Positions 52,401 through 64,000 of a stretch of 64,000 bases of DNA are shown here, piece by piece. A program made the translations under genes and the position numbers. The first letter of the stretch is position 1. Each line of letters begins with the position of its first letter. This stretch comes from Tritrichomonas musculus (taxonomy: Eukaryota > Parabasalia > Tritrichomonadida > Tritrichomonadidae): positions 210,549 to 274,548 of the forward strand of contig JAPFFF010000077.1 of the NCBI GenBank assembly GCA_039105265.1. The letters are read 5' to 3'. The notes under the pieces are model-generated. The model did no database searches and was not told the DNA's origin. It was given only the letters and a program-made list of their open reading frames with translations.

Positions 52401-55400
52401 ATGATTCAACTGCAGTTCTCGTTGCATCTGATGATTCAACTGCAGTTCTCGTTGCATCTGATGATTCAACTGCAGTTGTCGTTGAATCTGATGATTCAAC
52501 TGCAGTTGTCGTTGAATCTGATGATTCAACTGCAGTTCTCGTTGCATCTGATGATTCAACTGCAGTTCTTGTTGCATCTTAATATTAAACGGCAGTTCTT
52601 GTTGCATCTGATGGTTCAACTGCAGTTCTCGTTGCATCTGATGATTCAACTGCAGTTCTCGTTGCATCTGATGATTCAACTGCAGTTCTCGTTGCATCTG
52701 ATGATTCAACTGCAGTTCTCGTTGCATCTGATGATTCAACTGCAGTTCTCGTTGCATCTGATGATTCAACTGCAGTTCTCGTTGCATCTGATGATTCAAC
52801 TGCAGTTCTCGTTGAATCTGATGATTCAACTGCAGTTCTCGTTGCATCTGATGATTCAACTGCAGTTCTCGTTGCATCTGATGATTCAACTGCAGTTGTC
52901 GTTGCATCTGATGATTCAACTGCAGTTCTCGTTGAATCTGATGATTCAACTGCAGTTCTCGTTGCATCTGATGATTCAACTGCAGTTCTCGTTGCATCTG
53001 ATGATTCAACTGCAGTTGTCGTTGCATCTGATGATTCAACTGCAGTTCTCGTTGAATCTGATGGTTCAACTGCAGTTCTCGTTGCATCTGATGATTCAAC
53101 TGCAGTTCTTATTTCATCTGATGATTCAACTGCAGTTCTCGTTGCATCTGATGATTCAACTGCAGTTCTCGTTGAATCTGATGATTCAACTGCAGTTGTC
53201 GTTGCATCTGATGATTCAACTGCAGTTCTCGTTGCATCTGATGATTCAACTGCAGTTCTCGTTGCATCTGATGATTCAACTGCAGTTCTCGTTGCATCTG
53301 ATGATTCAACTGCAGTTCTCGTTGCATCTGATGATTCAACTGCAGTTCTCGTTGAATCTGATGATTCAACTGCAGTTCTCGTTGCATCTGATGATTCAAC
53401 TGCAGTTCTCGTTGCATCTGATGATTCAACTGCAGTTCTCGTTGCATCTGATGATTCAACTGCAGTTCTCGTTGAATCTGATGATTCAACTGCAGTTGTC
53501 GTTGCATCTGATGATTCAACTGCAGTTCTTGTTGCATCTTAATATTAAACGGCAGTTCTCGTTGCATCTGATGATTCAACTGCAGTTCTCGTTGCATCTG
53601 ATGATTCAACTGCAGTTCTCGTTGCATCTGATGATTCAACTGCAGTTCTCGTTGCATCTGATGATTCAACTGCAGTTCTCGTTGAATCTGATGATTCAAC
53701 TGCAGTTCTCGTTGCATCTGATGATTCAACTGCAGTTCTCGTTGCATCTGATGATTCAACTGCAGTTCTCGTTGCATCTGATGATTCAACTGCAGTTCTC
53801 GTTGAATCTGATGATTCAACTGCAGTTGTCGTTGCATCTGATGATTCAACTACAGTTCTTGTTGCATCTTAATATTAAACGGCAGTTCTCGTTGCATTTG
53901 ATGATTCAACTGCAGTTCTCGTTGAATCTGATGATTCAACTGCAGTTCTCGTTGAATCTGATGATTCAACTGCAGTTGTCGTTGCATCTGATGATTCAAC
54001 TGCAGTTCTTGTTGCATCTTAATATTAAACGGCAGTTCTCGTTGCATTTGATGATTCAACTGCAGTTCTCGTTGAATCTGATGATTCAACTGCAGTTCTC
54101 GTTGAATCTGATGATTCAACTGCAGTTGTCGTTGCATCTGATGATTCAACTGCAGTTCTCGTTGAATCTGATGATTCAACTGCAGTTCTCGTTGCATCTG
54201 ATGATTCAACTGCAGTTCTCGTTGCATCTGATGATTCAACTGCAGTTGTCGTTGCATCTGATGATTCAACTGCAGTTCTTGTTTCATCTTATTATTAAAC
54301 TGCAGTTCTCGTTGAATCTTATTATTAAACTGCAGTTCTCGTTGCATCTGATGATTCAACTGCAGTTCTCGTTGAATCTGATGATTCAACTGCAGTTCTC
54401 GTTGCATCTGATGATTCAACTGCAGTTCTCGTTGCATCTGATGATTCAACTGCAGTTCTCGTTGCATCTGATGATTCAACTGCAGTTGTCGTTGCATCTG
54501 ATGGTTCAACTGCAGTTCTCGTTGAATCTGATGATTCAACTGCAGTTCTCGTTGCATCTGATGATTCAACTGCAGTTCTTGTTGCATCTTAATATTAAAC
54601 GGCAGTTCTTGTTGCATCTGATGGTTCAACTGCAGTTCTCGTTGCATCTGATGATTCAACTGCAGTTCTCGTTGCATCTGATGATTCAACTGCAGTTCTC
54701 GTTGCATCTGATGATTCAACTGCAGTTCTCGTTGCATCTGATGATTCAACTGCAGTTCTCGTTGCATCTGATGATTCAACTGCAGTTCTCGTTGCATCTG
54801 ATGATTCAACTGCAGTTCTCGTTGAATCTGATGATTCAACTGCAGTTCTCGTTGCATCTGATGATTCAACTGCAGTTCTCGTTGCATCTGATGATTCAAC
54901 TGCAGTTGTCGTTGCATCTGATGATTCAACTGCAGTTCTCGTTGAATCTGATGATTCAACTGCAGTTCTCGTTGCATCTGATGATTCAACTGCAGTTCTC
55001 GTTGCATCTGATGATTCAACTGCAGTTGTCGTTGCATCTGATGATTCAACTGCAGTTCTCGTTGAATCTGATGGTTCAACTGCAGTTCTCGTTGAATCTG
55101 ATGATTCAACTGCAGTTCTTATTTCATCTGATGATTCAACTGCAGTTCTCGTTGCATCTGATGATTCAACTGCAGTTCTCGTTGAATCTGATGATTCAAC
55201 TGCAGTTCTCGTTGCATCTGATGATTCAACTGCAGTTCTCGTTGCATCTGATGATTCAACTGCAGTTGTCGTTGCATCTGATGATTCAACTGCAGTTCTT
55301 GTTTCATCTTATTATTAAACTTCAGTTCTCGTTGAATCTGATGATTCAACTGCAGTTCTCGTTGCATCTGATGATTCAACTGCAGTTCTCGTTGCATCTG

Positions 55401-55928
55401 ATGATTCAACTGCAGTTCTCGTTGCATCTGATGATTCAACTGCAGTTCTCGTTGAATCTGATGATTCAACTGCAGTTGTCGTTGCATCTGATGATTCAAC
55501 TGCAGTTCTCGTTGAATCTGATGATTCAACTGCAGTTCTTGTTTCATCTTATTATTAAACTGCAGTTCTCGTTGAATCTTATGATTAAACTGCAGTTCTT
55601 TTTGAATCTTATTATTAAACTACAGTTCTCGTTGCATCTGATGATTCAACTGCAGTTCTCGTTGCATCTGATGATTCAACTGCAGTTCTCGTTGCATCTG
55701 ATGATTCAACTGCAGTTCTCGTTGCATCTGATGATTCAACTGCAGTTCTCGTTGAATCTGATGATTCAACTGCAGTTGTCGTTGCATCTGATGATTCAAC
55801 TGTAGTTCTCGTTGAATCTGATGATTCAACTGCAGTTCTCGTTGAATCTGATGATTCAACTGCAGTTCTCGTTGCATCTGATGATTCAACTGCAGTTGTC
55901 GTTGAATCTGATGATTCAACTGCAGTTG
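49440..55928. repeat. Satellite domain A' (second A-type domain)
   Basis: AATATT monomers reappear at 49,911 and 50,061, and ATTTCATCTG markers at 51131, 52001, 52121, 53111 and 55121. The segment 53,111-55,928 matches 30,301-33,118 at an offset of 22,810 bp with no net length change. Scattered base differences are visible (for example TACAGTTCTT at 53,851-53,860 against TGCAGTTCTT, and TGCAATTCTC at 31,101-31,110 against TGCAGTTCTC). The segment about 49,440-51,131 matches about 61,960-63,680. A small four-monomer (120-bp) block lies between the markers at 52001 and 52121. The left edge is approximate. Confidence 0.88.
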
Positions 55929-58699
55929 TAGTTTAATCTGATGGTTCAAATTGCAGTTGTAGTTTAATCTGATGGTTCAATTGCAGTTGCAGCTGAATCT
56001 GATGGTTCAATTGCAGTTGTAGTTTAATCTGATGGTTCAATTGCAGTTGTAGTTTAATCTAATGGTTCAATTGAAGTTGTAGCTGAATCTGATGGTTCAA
56101 TTGCAGTTGTAGTTTAATCTAATGGTTCAATTTCAGTTGTAGCTTAATCTAATGGTTCAAATTGCAGTTGCAGCTGAATCTAATGGTTCAATTGAAGTTG
56201 TAGTTTAATCTGATGGTTCAAATTGCAGTTGTAGTTTAATCTAATGGTTCAAATTGCAGTTGCAGCTGAATCTGATGGTTCAATTGCAGTTGTAGTTTAA
56301 TCTGATGGTTCAATTGCAGTTGTAGTTTAATCTGATGGTTCAATTGCAGTTGTAGTTTAATCTGATGGTTCAATTGCAGTTGTAGTTTAATCTAATGGTT
56401 CAATTTCAGTTGTAGCTTAATCTAATGGTTCAAATTGCAGTTGCAGCTGAATCTAATGGTTCAATTGAAGTTGTAGTTTAATCTGATGGTTCAATTGCAG
56501 TTGCAGCTGAATCTGATGGTTCAAATTGCAGTTGTAGCTGAATCTAATGGTTCAACTGCAGTTGTAGTTTAATCTGATGATTCAACTGCAGTTGTAGTTT
56601 AATCTGATGGTTCAATTGCAGTTGTAGTTTAATCTGATGGTTCAATTGCAGTTGTAGTTTAATCTAATGGTTCAAATTGCAGTTGTAGCTGAATCTGATG
56701 GTTCAAATTGCAGTTGTAGTTTAATCTGATGGTTCAATTGCAGTTGTAGTTTAATCTGATGGTTCAAATTGCAGTTGTAGCTGAATCTGATGGTTCAAAT
56801 TGCAGTTGTAGTTTAATCTGATGGTTCAATTGCAGTTGCAGCTGAATCTGATGGTTCAAATTGCAGTTTTAGCTGAATCTAATGGTTCAACTGCAGTTGT
56901 AGTTTAATCTGATGATTCAACTGCAGTTGTAGTTTAATCTGATGGTTCAAATTGCAGTTGTAGTTTAATCTAATGGTTCAACTGCAGTTGTAGTTTAATC
57001 TGATGATTCAAATTGCAGTTGTAGTTTAATCTGATGGTTCAAATTGCAGTTGCAGCTGAATCTGATGGTTCAAATTGCAGTTGTAGTTTAATCTGATGGT
57101 TCAATTGCAGTTGTAGTTTAATCTGATGGTTCAATTGCAGTTGTAGTTTAATCTGATGGTTCAAATTGCAGTTGTAGCTTAATCTGATGGTTCAAATTGC
57201 AGTTGTAGTTTAATCTGATGGTTCAATTGCAGTTGTAGTTTAATCTGATGGTTCAATTGCAGTTGTAGTTTAATCTGATAGTTCAATTGCAGTTGTAGTT
57301 TAATCTGATGGTTCAATTGCAGTTGTAGTTTAATCTAATGGTTCAATTTCAGTTGTAGCTTAATCTAATGGTTCAAATTGCAGTTGCAGCTGAATCTAAT
57401 GGTTCAATTGAAGTTGTAGTTTAATCTGATGGTTCAAATTGCAGTTGCAGCTGAATCTAATGGTTCAATTGCAGTTGTAGTTTAATCTGATGGTTCAATT
57501 GCAGTTGTAGTTTAATCTAATGGTTCAATTTCAGTTGTAGCTTAATCTAATGGTTCAAATTGCAGTTGCAGCTGAATCTAATGGTTCAATTGAAGTTGTA
57601 GTTTAATCTGATGGTTCAATTGCAGTTGCAGCTGAATCTGATGGTTCAATTGCAGTTGTAGTTTAATCTAATGGTTCAATTTCAGTTGTAGCTTAATCTA
57701 ATGGTTCAAATTGCAGTTGCAGCTGAATCTAATGGTTCAATTGAAGTTGTAGTTTAATCTGATGGTTCAATTGCAGTTGCAGCTGAATCTGATGGTTCAA
57801 ATTGCAGTTGTAGCTGAATCTAATGGTTCAACTGCAGTTGTAGTTTAATCTGATGATTCAACTGCAGTTGTAGTTTAATCTGATGGTTCAATTGCAGTTG
57901 TAGTTTAATCTGATGGTTCAAATTGCAGTTGTAGCTTAATCTGATGGTTCAAATTGCAGTTGTAGTTTAATCTGATGGTTCAATTGCAGTTGTAGTTTAA
58001 TCTGATGGTTCAACTGCAGTTGTAGTTTAATCTGATGGTTCAAATTGCAGTTGTAGTTTAATCTGATGATTCAACTGCAGTTGTAGTTTAATCTGATGGT
58101 TCAAATTGCAGTTGTAGCTGAATCTGATGGTTCAAATTGCAGTTGTAGTTTAATCTGATGGTTCAATTGCAGTTGCAGCTGAATCTGATGGTTCAAATTG
58201 CAGTTGCAGCTGAATCTGATGGTTCAAATTGCAGTTGTAGCTGAATCTAATGGTTCAACTGCAGTTGTAGTTTAATCTGATGATTCAACTGCAGTTGTAG
58301 TTTAATCTGATGATTCAAATTGCAGTTGTAGTTTAATCTGATGATTCAAATTGCAGTTGCAGCTGAATCTGATGGTTCAAATTGCAGTTACAGCTGAATC
58401 TAATGGTTCAAATTGCAGTTGTAGCTGAATCTGATGGTTCAAATTGCAGTTGTAGTTTAATCTGATGGTTCAATTGCAGTTGTAGTTTAATCTGATGGTT
58501 CAAATTGCAGTTGTAGTTTAATCTGATGATTCAAATTGCAGTTGTAGTTTAATCTGATGGTTCAATTGCAGTTGTAGTTTAATCTGATGGTTCAAATTGC
58601 AGTTGTAGTTTAATCTGATGGTTCAATTGCAGTTGTAGTTTAATCTAATGGTTCAAATTGCAGTTGTAGTTTAATCTGATGGTTCAAATTGCAGTTGTA
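55929..58699. repeat. Satellite domain B', second copy of the CpG-free island
   Basis: This matches 33,119-35,950 almost base for base where I compared it. The left junction is offset by 22,810 bp and the right junction by 22,749 bp. The net 61-bp difference lies in 56,530-56,700: B' has one extra GATGATTCAACTG-type monomer and lacks three monomers (30 + 30 + 31 bp) present near 33,760-33,950. The hybrid right-edge monomer TTTACTCTGATGATTCAAC is present again, at 58,701-58,719. There are no CG dinucleotides, no reading frames of note and no genes. Confidence 0.93.
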
Positions 58700-61600
58700 G
58701 TTTACTCTGATGATTCAACTGCAGTTCTCGTTGAATCTGATGATTCAACTGCAGTTCTTGTTGCATCTGATGATTCAACTGCAGTTCTTGTTTCATCTGA
58801 TGATTCAACTGCAGTTCTCGTTGAATCTTATTATTAAACTGCAGTTCTCGTTGCATCTGATGATTCAACTGCAGTTCTCGTTGCATCTGATGATTCAACT
58901 GCAGTTCTCGTTGCATCTGATGATTCAACTGCAGTTGTCGTTGCATCTGATGATTCAACTGCAGTTCTCGTTGAATCTGATGATTCAACTGCAGTTGTCG
59001 TTGCATCTGATGATTCAACTGCAGTTCTCGTTGCATCTGATGATTCAACTGCAGTTCTCGTTGCATCTGATGATTCAACTGCAGTTCTTGTTTCATCTTA
59101 TTATTAAACTGCAGTTCTCGTTGCATCTGATGATTCAACTGCAGTTCTCGTTGCATCTGATGATTCAACTGCAGTTCTCGTTGAATCTGATGATTCAACT
59201 GCAGTTCTCGTTGCATCTGATGATTCAACTGCAGTTGTCGTTGCATCTGATGATTCAACTGCAGTTCTCGTTGAATCTGATGATTCAACTGTAGTTCTCG
59301 TTGCATCTGATGATTCAACTGCAGTTCTCGTTGAATCTGATGATTCAACTGTAGTTCTCGTTGAATCTGATGATTCAACTGCAGTTCTCGTTGAATCTGA
59401 TGATTCAACTGTAGTTCTCGTTGAATCTGATGGTTCAACTGCAGTTCTCGTTGAATCTGATGATTCAACTGCAGTTCTCGTTGAATCTGATGATTCAACT
59501 GCAGTTCTTGTTGCATCTGATGATTCAACTGCAGTTCTCGTTGAATCTGATGATTCAACTGTAGTTCTCGTTGCATCTGATGATTCAACTGCAGTTCTCG
59601 TTGAATCTGATGATTCAACTGTAGTTCTCGTTGCATCTGATGATTCAACTGCAGTTCTCGTTGAATCTGATGGTTCAACTGCAGTTCTCGTTGCATCTGA
59701 TTATTCAACTGCAGTTCTTGTTTCATCTTATTATTAAACTGCAGTTCTCGTTGAATCTTATTATTAAACTGTAGTTCTCGTTGCATCTGATGATTCAACT
59801 GCAGTTCTCGTTGCATCTGATGATTCAACTGCAGTTCTCGTTGCATCTGATGATTCAACTGCAGTTCTCGTTGAATCTGATGATTCAACTGCAGTTCTCG
59901 TTGAATCTGATGATTCAACTGCAGTTCTCGTTGCATCTGATGATTCAACTGCAGTTCTTGTTGAATCTTATTATTAAACTGCAGTTCTCGTTGAATCTTA
60001 TGATTAAACTGCAGTTCTCGTTGAATCTTATGATTAAACTGCAGTTCTCGTTGAATCTGATGATTCAACTGCAGTTCTCGTTGCATCTGATGATTCAACT
60101 GCAGTTCTCGTTGCATCTGATGATTCAACTGCAGTTGTCGTTGCATCTGATGATTCAACTGCAGTTCTCGTTGCATCTGATGATTCAACTGCAGTTCTCG
60201 TTGAATCTGATGATTCAACTGCAGTTCTTGTTGCATCTGATGATTCAACTGCAGTTCTCGTTGAATCTGATGATTCAACTGCAGTTCTCGTTGCATCTGA
60301 TGATTCAACTGCAGTTCTCGTTGAATCTGATGATTCAACTGCAGTTGTCGTTGCATCTGATGATTCAACTGCAGTTGTCGTTGCATCTGATGATTCAACT
60401 GCAGTTCTCGTTGAATCTGATGATTCAACTGTAGTTCTCGTTGCATCTGATGATTCAACTGCAGTTCTCGTTGAATCTGATGATTCAACTGTAGTTCTCG
60501 TTGAATCTGATGATTCAACTGCAGTTCTCGTTGAATCTTATGATTAAACTGCAGTTCTTGTTGAATCTGATGGTTCAACTGCAGTTCTTGTTGCATCTGA
60601 TGATTCAACTGCAGTTCTCGTTGAATCTTATTATTAAACTGTAGTTCTCGTTGCATCTGATGATTCAACTGCAGTTCTCGTTGCATCTGATGATTCAACT
60701 GCAGTTCTCGTTGAATCTGATGATTCAACTGCAGTTCTCGTTGAATCTGATGATTCAACTGCAGTTCTCGTTGAATCTGATGATTCAACTGCAGTTGTCG
60801 TTGCATCTGATGATTCAACTGCAGTTCTTGTTGAATCTTATTATTAAACTGCAGTTCTCGTTGAATCTTATGATTAAACTGCAGTTCTCGTTGAATCTTA
60901 TGATTAAACTGCAGTTCTTGTTGAATCTTATTATTAAACTGCAGTTCTCGTTGCATCTGATGATTCAACTGCAGTTCTCGTTGCATCTGATGATTCAACT
61001 GCAGTTGTCGTTGCATCTGATGATTCAACTGCAGTTCTCGTTGCATCTGATGATTCAACTGCAGTTCTCGTTGCATCTGATGATTCAACTGCAGTTCTCG
61101 TTGAATCTGATGATTCAACTGCAGTTCTCGTTGAATCTGATGATTCAACTGCAGTTCTCGTTGCATCTGATGATTCAACTGCAGTTCTCGTTGAATCTGA
61201 TGATTCAACTGCAGTTGTCGTTGCATCTGATGATTCAACTGCAGTTGTCGTTGCATCTGATGATTCAACTGCAGTTCTCGTTGAATCTGATGATTCAACT
61301 GTAGTTCTCGTTGCATCTGATGATTCAACTGCAGTTCTCGTTGAATCTGATGATTCAACTGTAGTTCTCGTTGAATCTGATGATTCAACTGCAGTTCTCG
61401 TTGAATCTGATGATTCAACTGTAGTTCTCGTTGAATCTGATGGTTCAACTGCAGTTCTCGTTGAATCTGATGATTCAACTGCAGTTCTCGTTGAATCTGA
61501 TGATTCAACTGCAGTTCTTGTTGCATCTGATGATTCAACTGCAGTTCTTGTTTCATCTGATGATTCAACTGCAGTTCTCGTTGAATCTTATTATTAAACT

Positions 61601-61960
61601 GCAGTTCTCGTTGCATCTGATGATTCAACTGCAGTTCTCGTTGCATCTGATGATTCAACTGCAGTTGTCGTTGCATCTGATGATTCAACTGCAGTTGTCG
61701 TTGCATCTGATGATTCAACTGCAGTTCTTGTTGCATCTGATGATTCAACTGCAGTTCTCGTTGAATCTGATGATTCAACTGCAGTTCTCGTTGAATCTGA
61801 TGATTCAACTGCAGTTCTCGTTGAATCTGATGATTCAACTGCAGTTCTCGTTGCATCTGATGATTCAACTGCAGTTCTCGTTGAATCTGATGATTCAACT
61901 GTAGTTCTCGTTGCATCTGATGATTCAACTGCAGTTCTCGTTGCATCTGATGATTCAACT
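58700..61960. repeat. Satellite domain C', short version of domain C
   Basis: The B/C junction and the first six or so monomers match 35,951 onward. From the GTTTCATCTG monomer at 58,790 the pattern instead follows the last HOR copy of domain C (46,991 onward, offset about 11,800 bp). Between about 60,540 and 61,550 it holds about 510 bp that the matching part of C lacks. The last CTGTAG monomer is near 61,890. In total C' is about 10.2 kb shorter than C, equivalent to roughly three HOR copies. Confidence 0.85.
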
Positions 61961-64000
61961 GCAGTTCTCGTTGCATCTGATGATTCAACTGCAGTTCTCG
62001 TTGAATCTGATGATTCAACTGCAGTTCTCGTTGCATCTGATGATTCAACTGCAGTTGTCGTTGCATCTGATGATTCAACTGCAGTTCTCGTTGCATCTGA
62101 TGATTCAACTGCAGTTCTCGTTGCATCTGATGATTCAACTGCAGTTCTCGTTGCATCTGATGATTCAACTGCAGTTCTCGTTGCATCTGATGATTCAACT
62201 GCAGTTCTCGTTGAATCTGATGATTCAACTGCAGTTCTCGTTGCATCTGATGATTCAACTGCAGTTCTCGTTGCATCTGATGATTCAACTGCAGTTCTCG
62301 TTGCATCTGATGATTCAACTGCAGTTCTCGTTGCATCTGATGATTCAACTGCAGTTCTCGTTGAATCTGATGATTCAACTGCAGTTGTCGTTGCATCTGA
62401 TGATTCAACTGCAGTTCTTGTTGCATCTTAATATTAAACGGCAGTTCTCGTTGCATTTGATGATTCAACTGCAGTTCTCGTTGAATCTGATGATTCAACT
62501 GCAGTTCTCGTTGAATCTGATGATTCAACTGCAGTTGTCGTTGCATCTGATGATTCAACTGCAGTTCTTGTTGCATCTTAATATTAAACGGCAGTTCTCG
62601 TTGCATTTGATGATTCAACTGCAGTTCTCGTTGAATCTGATGATTCAACTGCAGTTCTCGTTGAATCTGATGATTCAACTGCAGTTGTCGTTGCATCTGA
62701 TGATTCAACTGCAGTTCTCGTTGAATCTGATGATTCAACTGCAGTTCTCGTTGCATCTGATGATTCAACTGCAGTTCTCGTTGCATCTGATGATTCAACT
62801 GCAGTTGTCGTTGCATCTGATGATTCAACTGCAGTTCTTGTTTCATCTTATTATTAAACTGCAGTTCTCGTTGAATCTTATTATTAAACTGCAGTTCTCG
62901 TTGAATCTGATGATTCAACTGCAGTTCTCGTTGCATCTGATGATTCAACTGCAGTTCTCGTTGCATCTGATGATTCAACTGCAGTTCTCGTTGCATCTGA
63001 TGATTCAACTGCAGTTCTCGTTGCATCTGATGATTCAACTGCAGTTCTCGTTGAATCTGATGGTTCAACTGCAGTTCTCGTTGAATCTGATGATTCAACT
63101 GCAGTTCTCGTTGCATCTGATGATTCAACTGCAGTTCTTGTTGCATCTTAATATTAAACGGCAGTTCTTGTTGCATCTGATGGTTCAACTGCAGTTCTCG
63201 TTGCATCTGATGATTCAACTGCAGTTCTCGTTGCATCTGATGATTCAACTGCAGTTCTCGTTGCATCTGATGATTCAACTGCAGTTCTCGTTGCATCTGA
63301 TGATTCAACTGCAGTTCTCGTTGCATCTGATGATTCAACTGCAGTTCTCGTTGCATCTGATGATTCAACTGCAGTTCTCGTTGAATCTGATGATTCAACT
63401 GCAGTTCTCGTTGCATCTGATGATTCAACTGCAGTTCTCGTTGCATCTGATGATTCAACTGCAGTTGTCGTTGCATCTGATGATTCAACTGCAGTTCTCG
63501 TTGAATCTGATGATTCAACTGCAGTTCTCGTTGCATCTGATGATTCAACTGCAGTTCTCGTTGCATCTGATGATTCAACTGCAGTTGTCGTTGCATCTGA
63601 TGATTCAACTGCAGTTCTCGTTGAATCTGATGGTTCAACTGCAGTTCTCGTTGAATCTGATGATTCAACTGCAGTTCTTATTTCATCTGATGATTCAACT
63701 GCAGTTCTCGTTGCATCTGATGATTCAACTGCAGTTCTCGTTGAATCTGATGATTCAACTGCAGTTCTCGTTGCATCTGATGATTCAACTGCAGTTCTCG
63801 TTGCATCTGATGATTCAACTGCAGTTCTCGTTGCATCTGATGATTCAACTGCAGTTCTTGTTTCATCTTATTATTAAACTTCAGTTCTCGTTGAATCTGA
63901 TGATTCAACTGCAGTTCTCGTTGCATCTGATGATTCAACTGCAGTTCTCGTTGCATCTGATGATTCAACTGCAGTTCTCGTTGCATCTGATGATTCAACT
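61960..64000. repeat. Satellite domain A'' (third A-type domain, runs off the right edge)
   Basis: This follows domain A' from about 49,440 at an offset of 12,519 bp, rising to 12,549 bp after one extra monomer before 63,140. AATATT monomers lie at 62,430 and 62,580, matching 49,911 and 50,061. An ATTTCATCTG marker lies at 63,680, matching 51,131. After that marker the order (six monomers, then ATTATTAAACTTCAG near 63,870) is that of the 1,020-bp sub-block, and the window ends inside it. Confidence 0.87.

Larger units (their letters stand above)
1..64000. repeat. 30-bp satellite DNA array filling the window
   Basis: Every part of the window is built from tandem copies of one 30-bp monomer (example 61-90) or its relatives, all in the same orientation. 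The monomer reads GTTG(C/A)ATC, TGAT, GATTCAAC and then the palindrome AACTGCAGTT and a TCTC tail. Common variant positions are base 5 (C/A), base 28 (C/G), base 30 (C/T), base 14 (A/G) and base 23 (C/T). Three monomer families alternate in long domains in the order A-B-C-A-B-C-A. Almost every A and C monomer carries a PstI site, CTGCAG, so a PstI digest would give a 30-bp ladder. I saw no unique DNA, transposon, tRNA, rRNA or telomere-type repeat. Arrays of this size are known from eukaryotic heterochromatin; chromosomal location and species are inference only and remain open. Confidence 0.97.

Noticed and set aside
33119-58699. Pure assembly artefact creating two B islands
   Set aside because: B and B' differ by a clear indel, and their flanking A and C segments differ by substitutions and about 10 kb of copy number, so they are not a duplicated contig piece. 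Raw-read confirmation is still the decisive test.
1-64000. CRISPR array, because of regular ~30-bp direct repeats
   Set aside because: The repeats abut with no unique spacers, number in the thousands, and lack leader or cas genes.
1-64000. CENP-B box in the monomer
   Set aside because: The segment TCTCGTTGAATCTGAT resembles only the left half of the box consensus. The essential CGGGA side is missing, so the motif is not supported.
1-64000. Telomeric repeat array
   Set aside because: No TTAGGG, TTTAGGG or TTAGG tracts are present; the unit is 30 bp and of mixed sequence.

Overview
The whole 64-kb window is one head-to-tail satellite DNA array. I find no stretch of unique sequence, no convincing gene, no RNA gene, no transposon and no change of orientation. 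The basic monomer is 30 bp (a typical copy is 61-90), giving roughly 2,100 monomers. It contains GTTG(C/A)ATC-TGAT-GATTCAAC followed by the PstI-containing palindrome AACTGCAGTT. Tens of kilobases of a short satellite with multi-kilobase higher-order repeats (HORs) point to eukaryotic heterochromatin (centromeric, pericentromeric, subtelomeric or B-chromosome-like) from a long-read assembly. Nothing in the sequence identifies the species, and I do not recognise the monomer as a named satellite.

Three monomer families alternate in long domains. Domain A (1 to about 33,118) is a 30-bp array in strict phase, marked by an AATATT-type monomer (first at 451-480) and by an 'ATTTCATCTG' monomer that marks HOR boundaries. 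Domain B (about 33,119-35,950) is a diverged, CpG-free family that mixes 30- and 31-bp units. Domain C (about 35,951-49,440) returns to 30-bp phase; it has CTGTAG-marked monomers and an HOR of about 3.6 kb. The order then repeats: A' (about 49,440-55,928), B' (about 55,929-58,699), C' (about 58,700-61,960) and A'' (about 61,960-64,000). The array is therefore nested at three levels: 30-bp monomers, kilobase HORs (1,020, 1,980, 2,850, 2,970, 3,570-3,630 bp and others), and an A-B-C superunit whose B islands start 22,810 bp apart.

The A/B, B/C and C/A junctions each occur twice with matching sequence, so the superunit was copied as a block. B and B' differ by one visible net 61-bp change. C and C' differ by about 10 kb of HOR copy number. 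This is what unequal crossing-over or amplification would produce.

Very long open reading frames run through domains A and C on both strands, including one of 10,997 codons on the plus strand. They follow from a 30-bp (multiple of 3) monomer with four of six frames open. Variation between monomers is mostly amino-acid-changing or stop-generating, so I do not annotate any as a gene. All coordinates and offsets were read by eye from marker monomers; domain edges inside the continuous satellite are approximate where stated.
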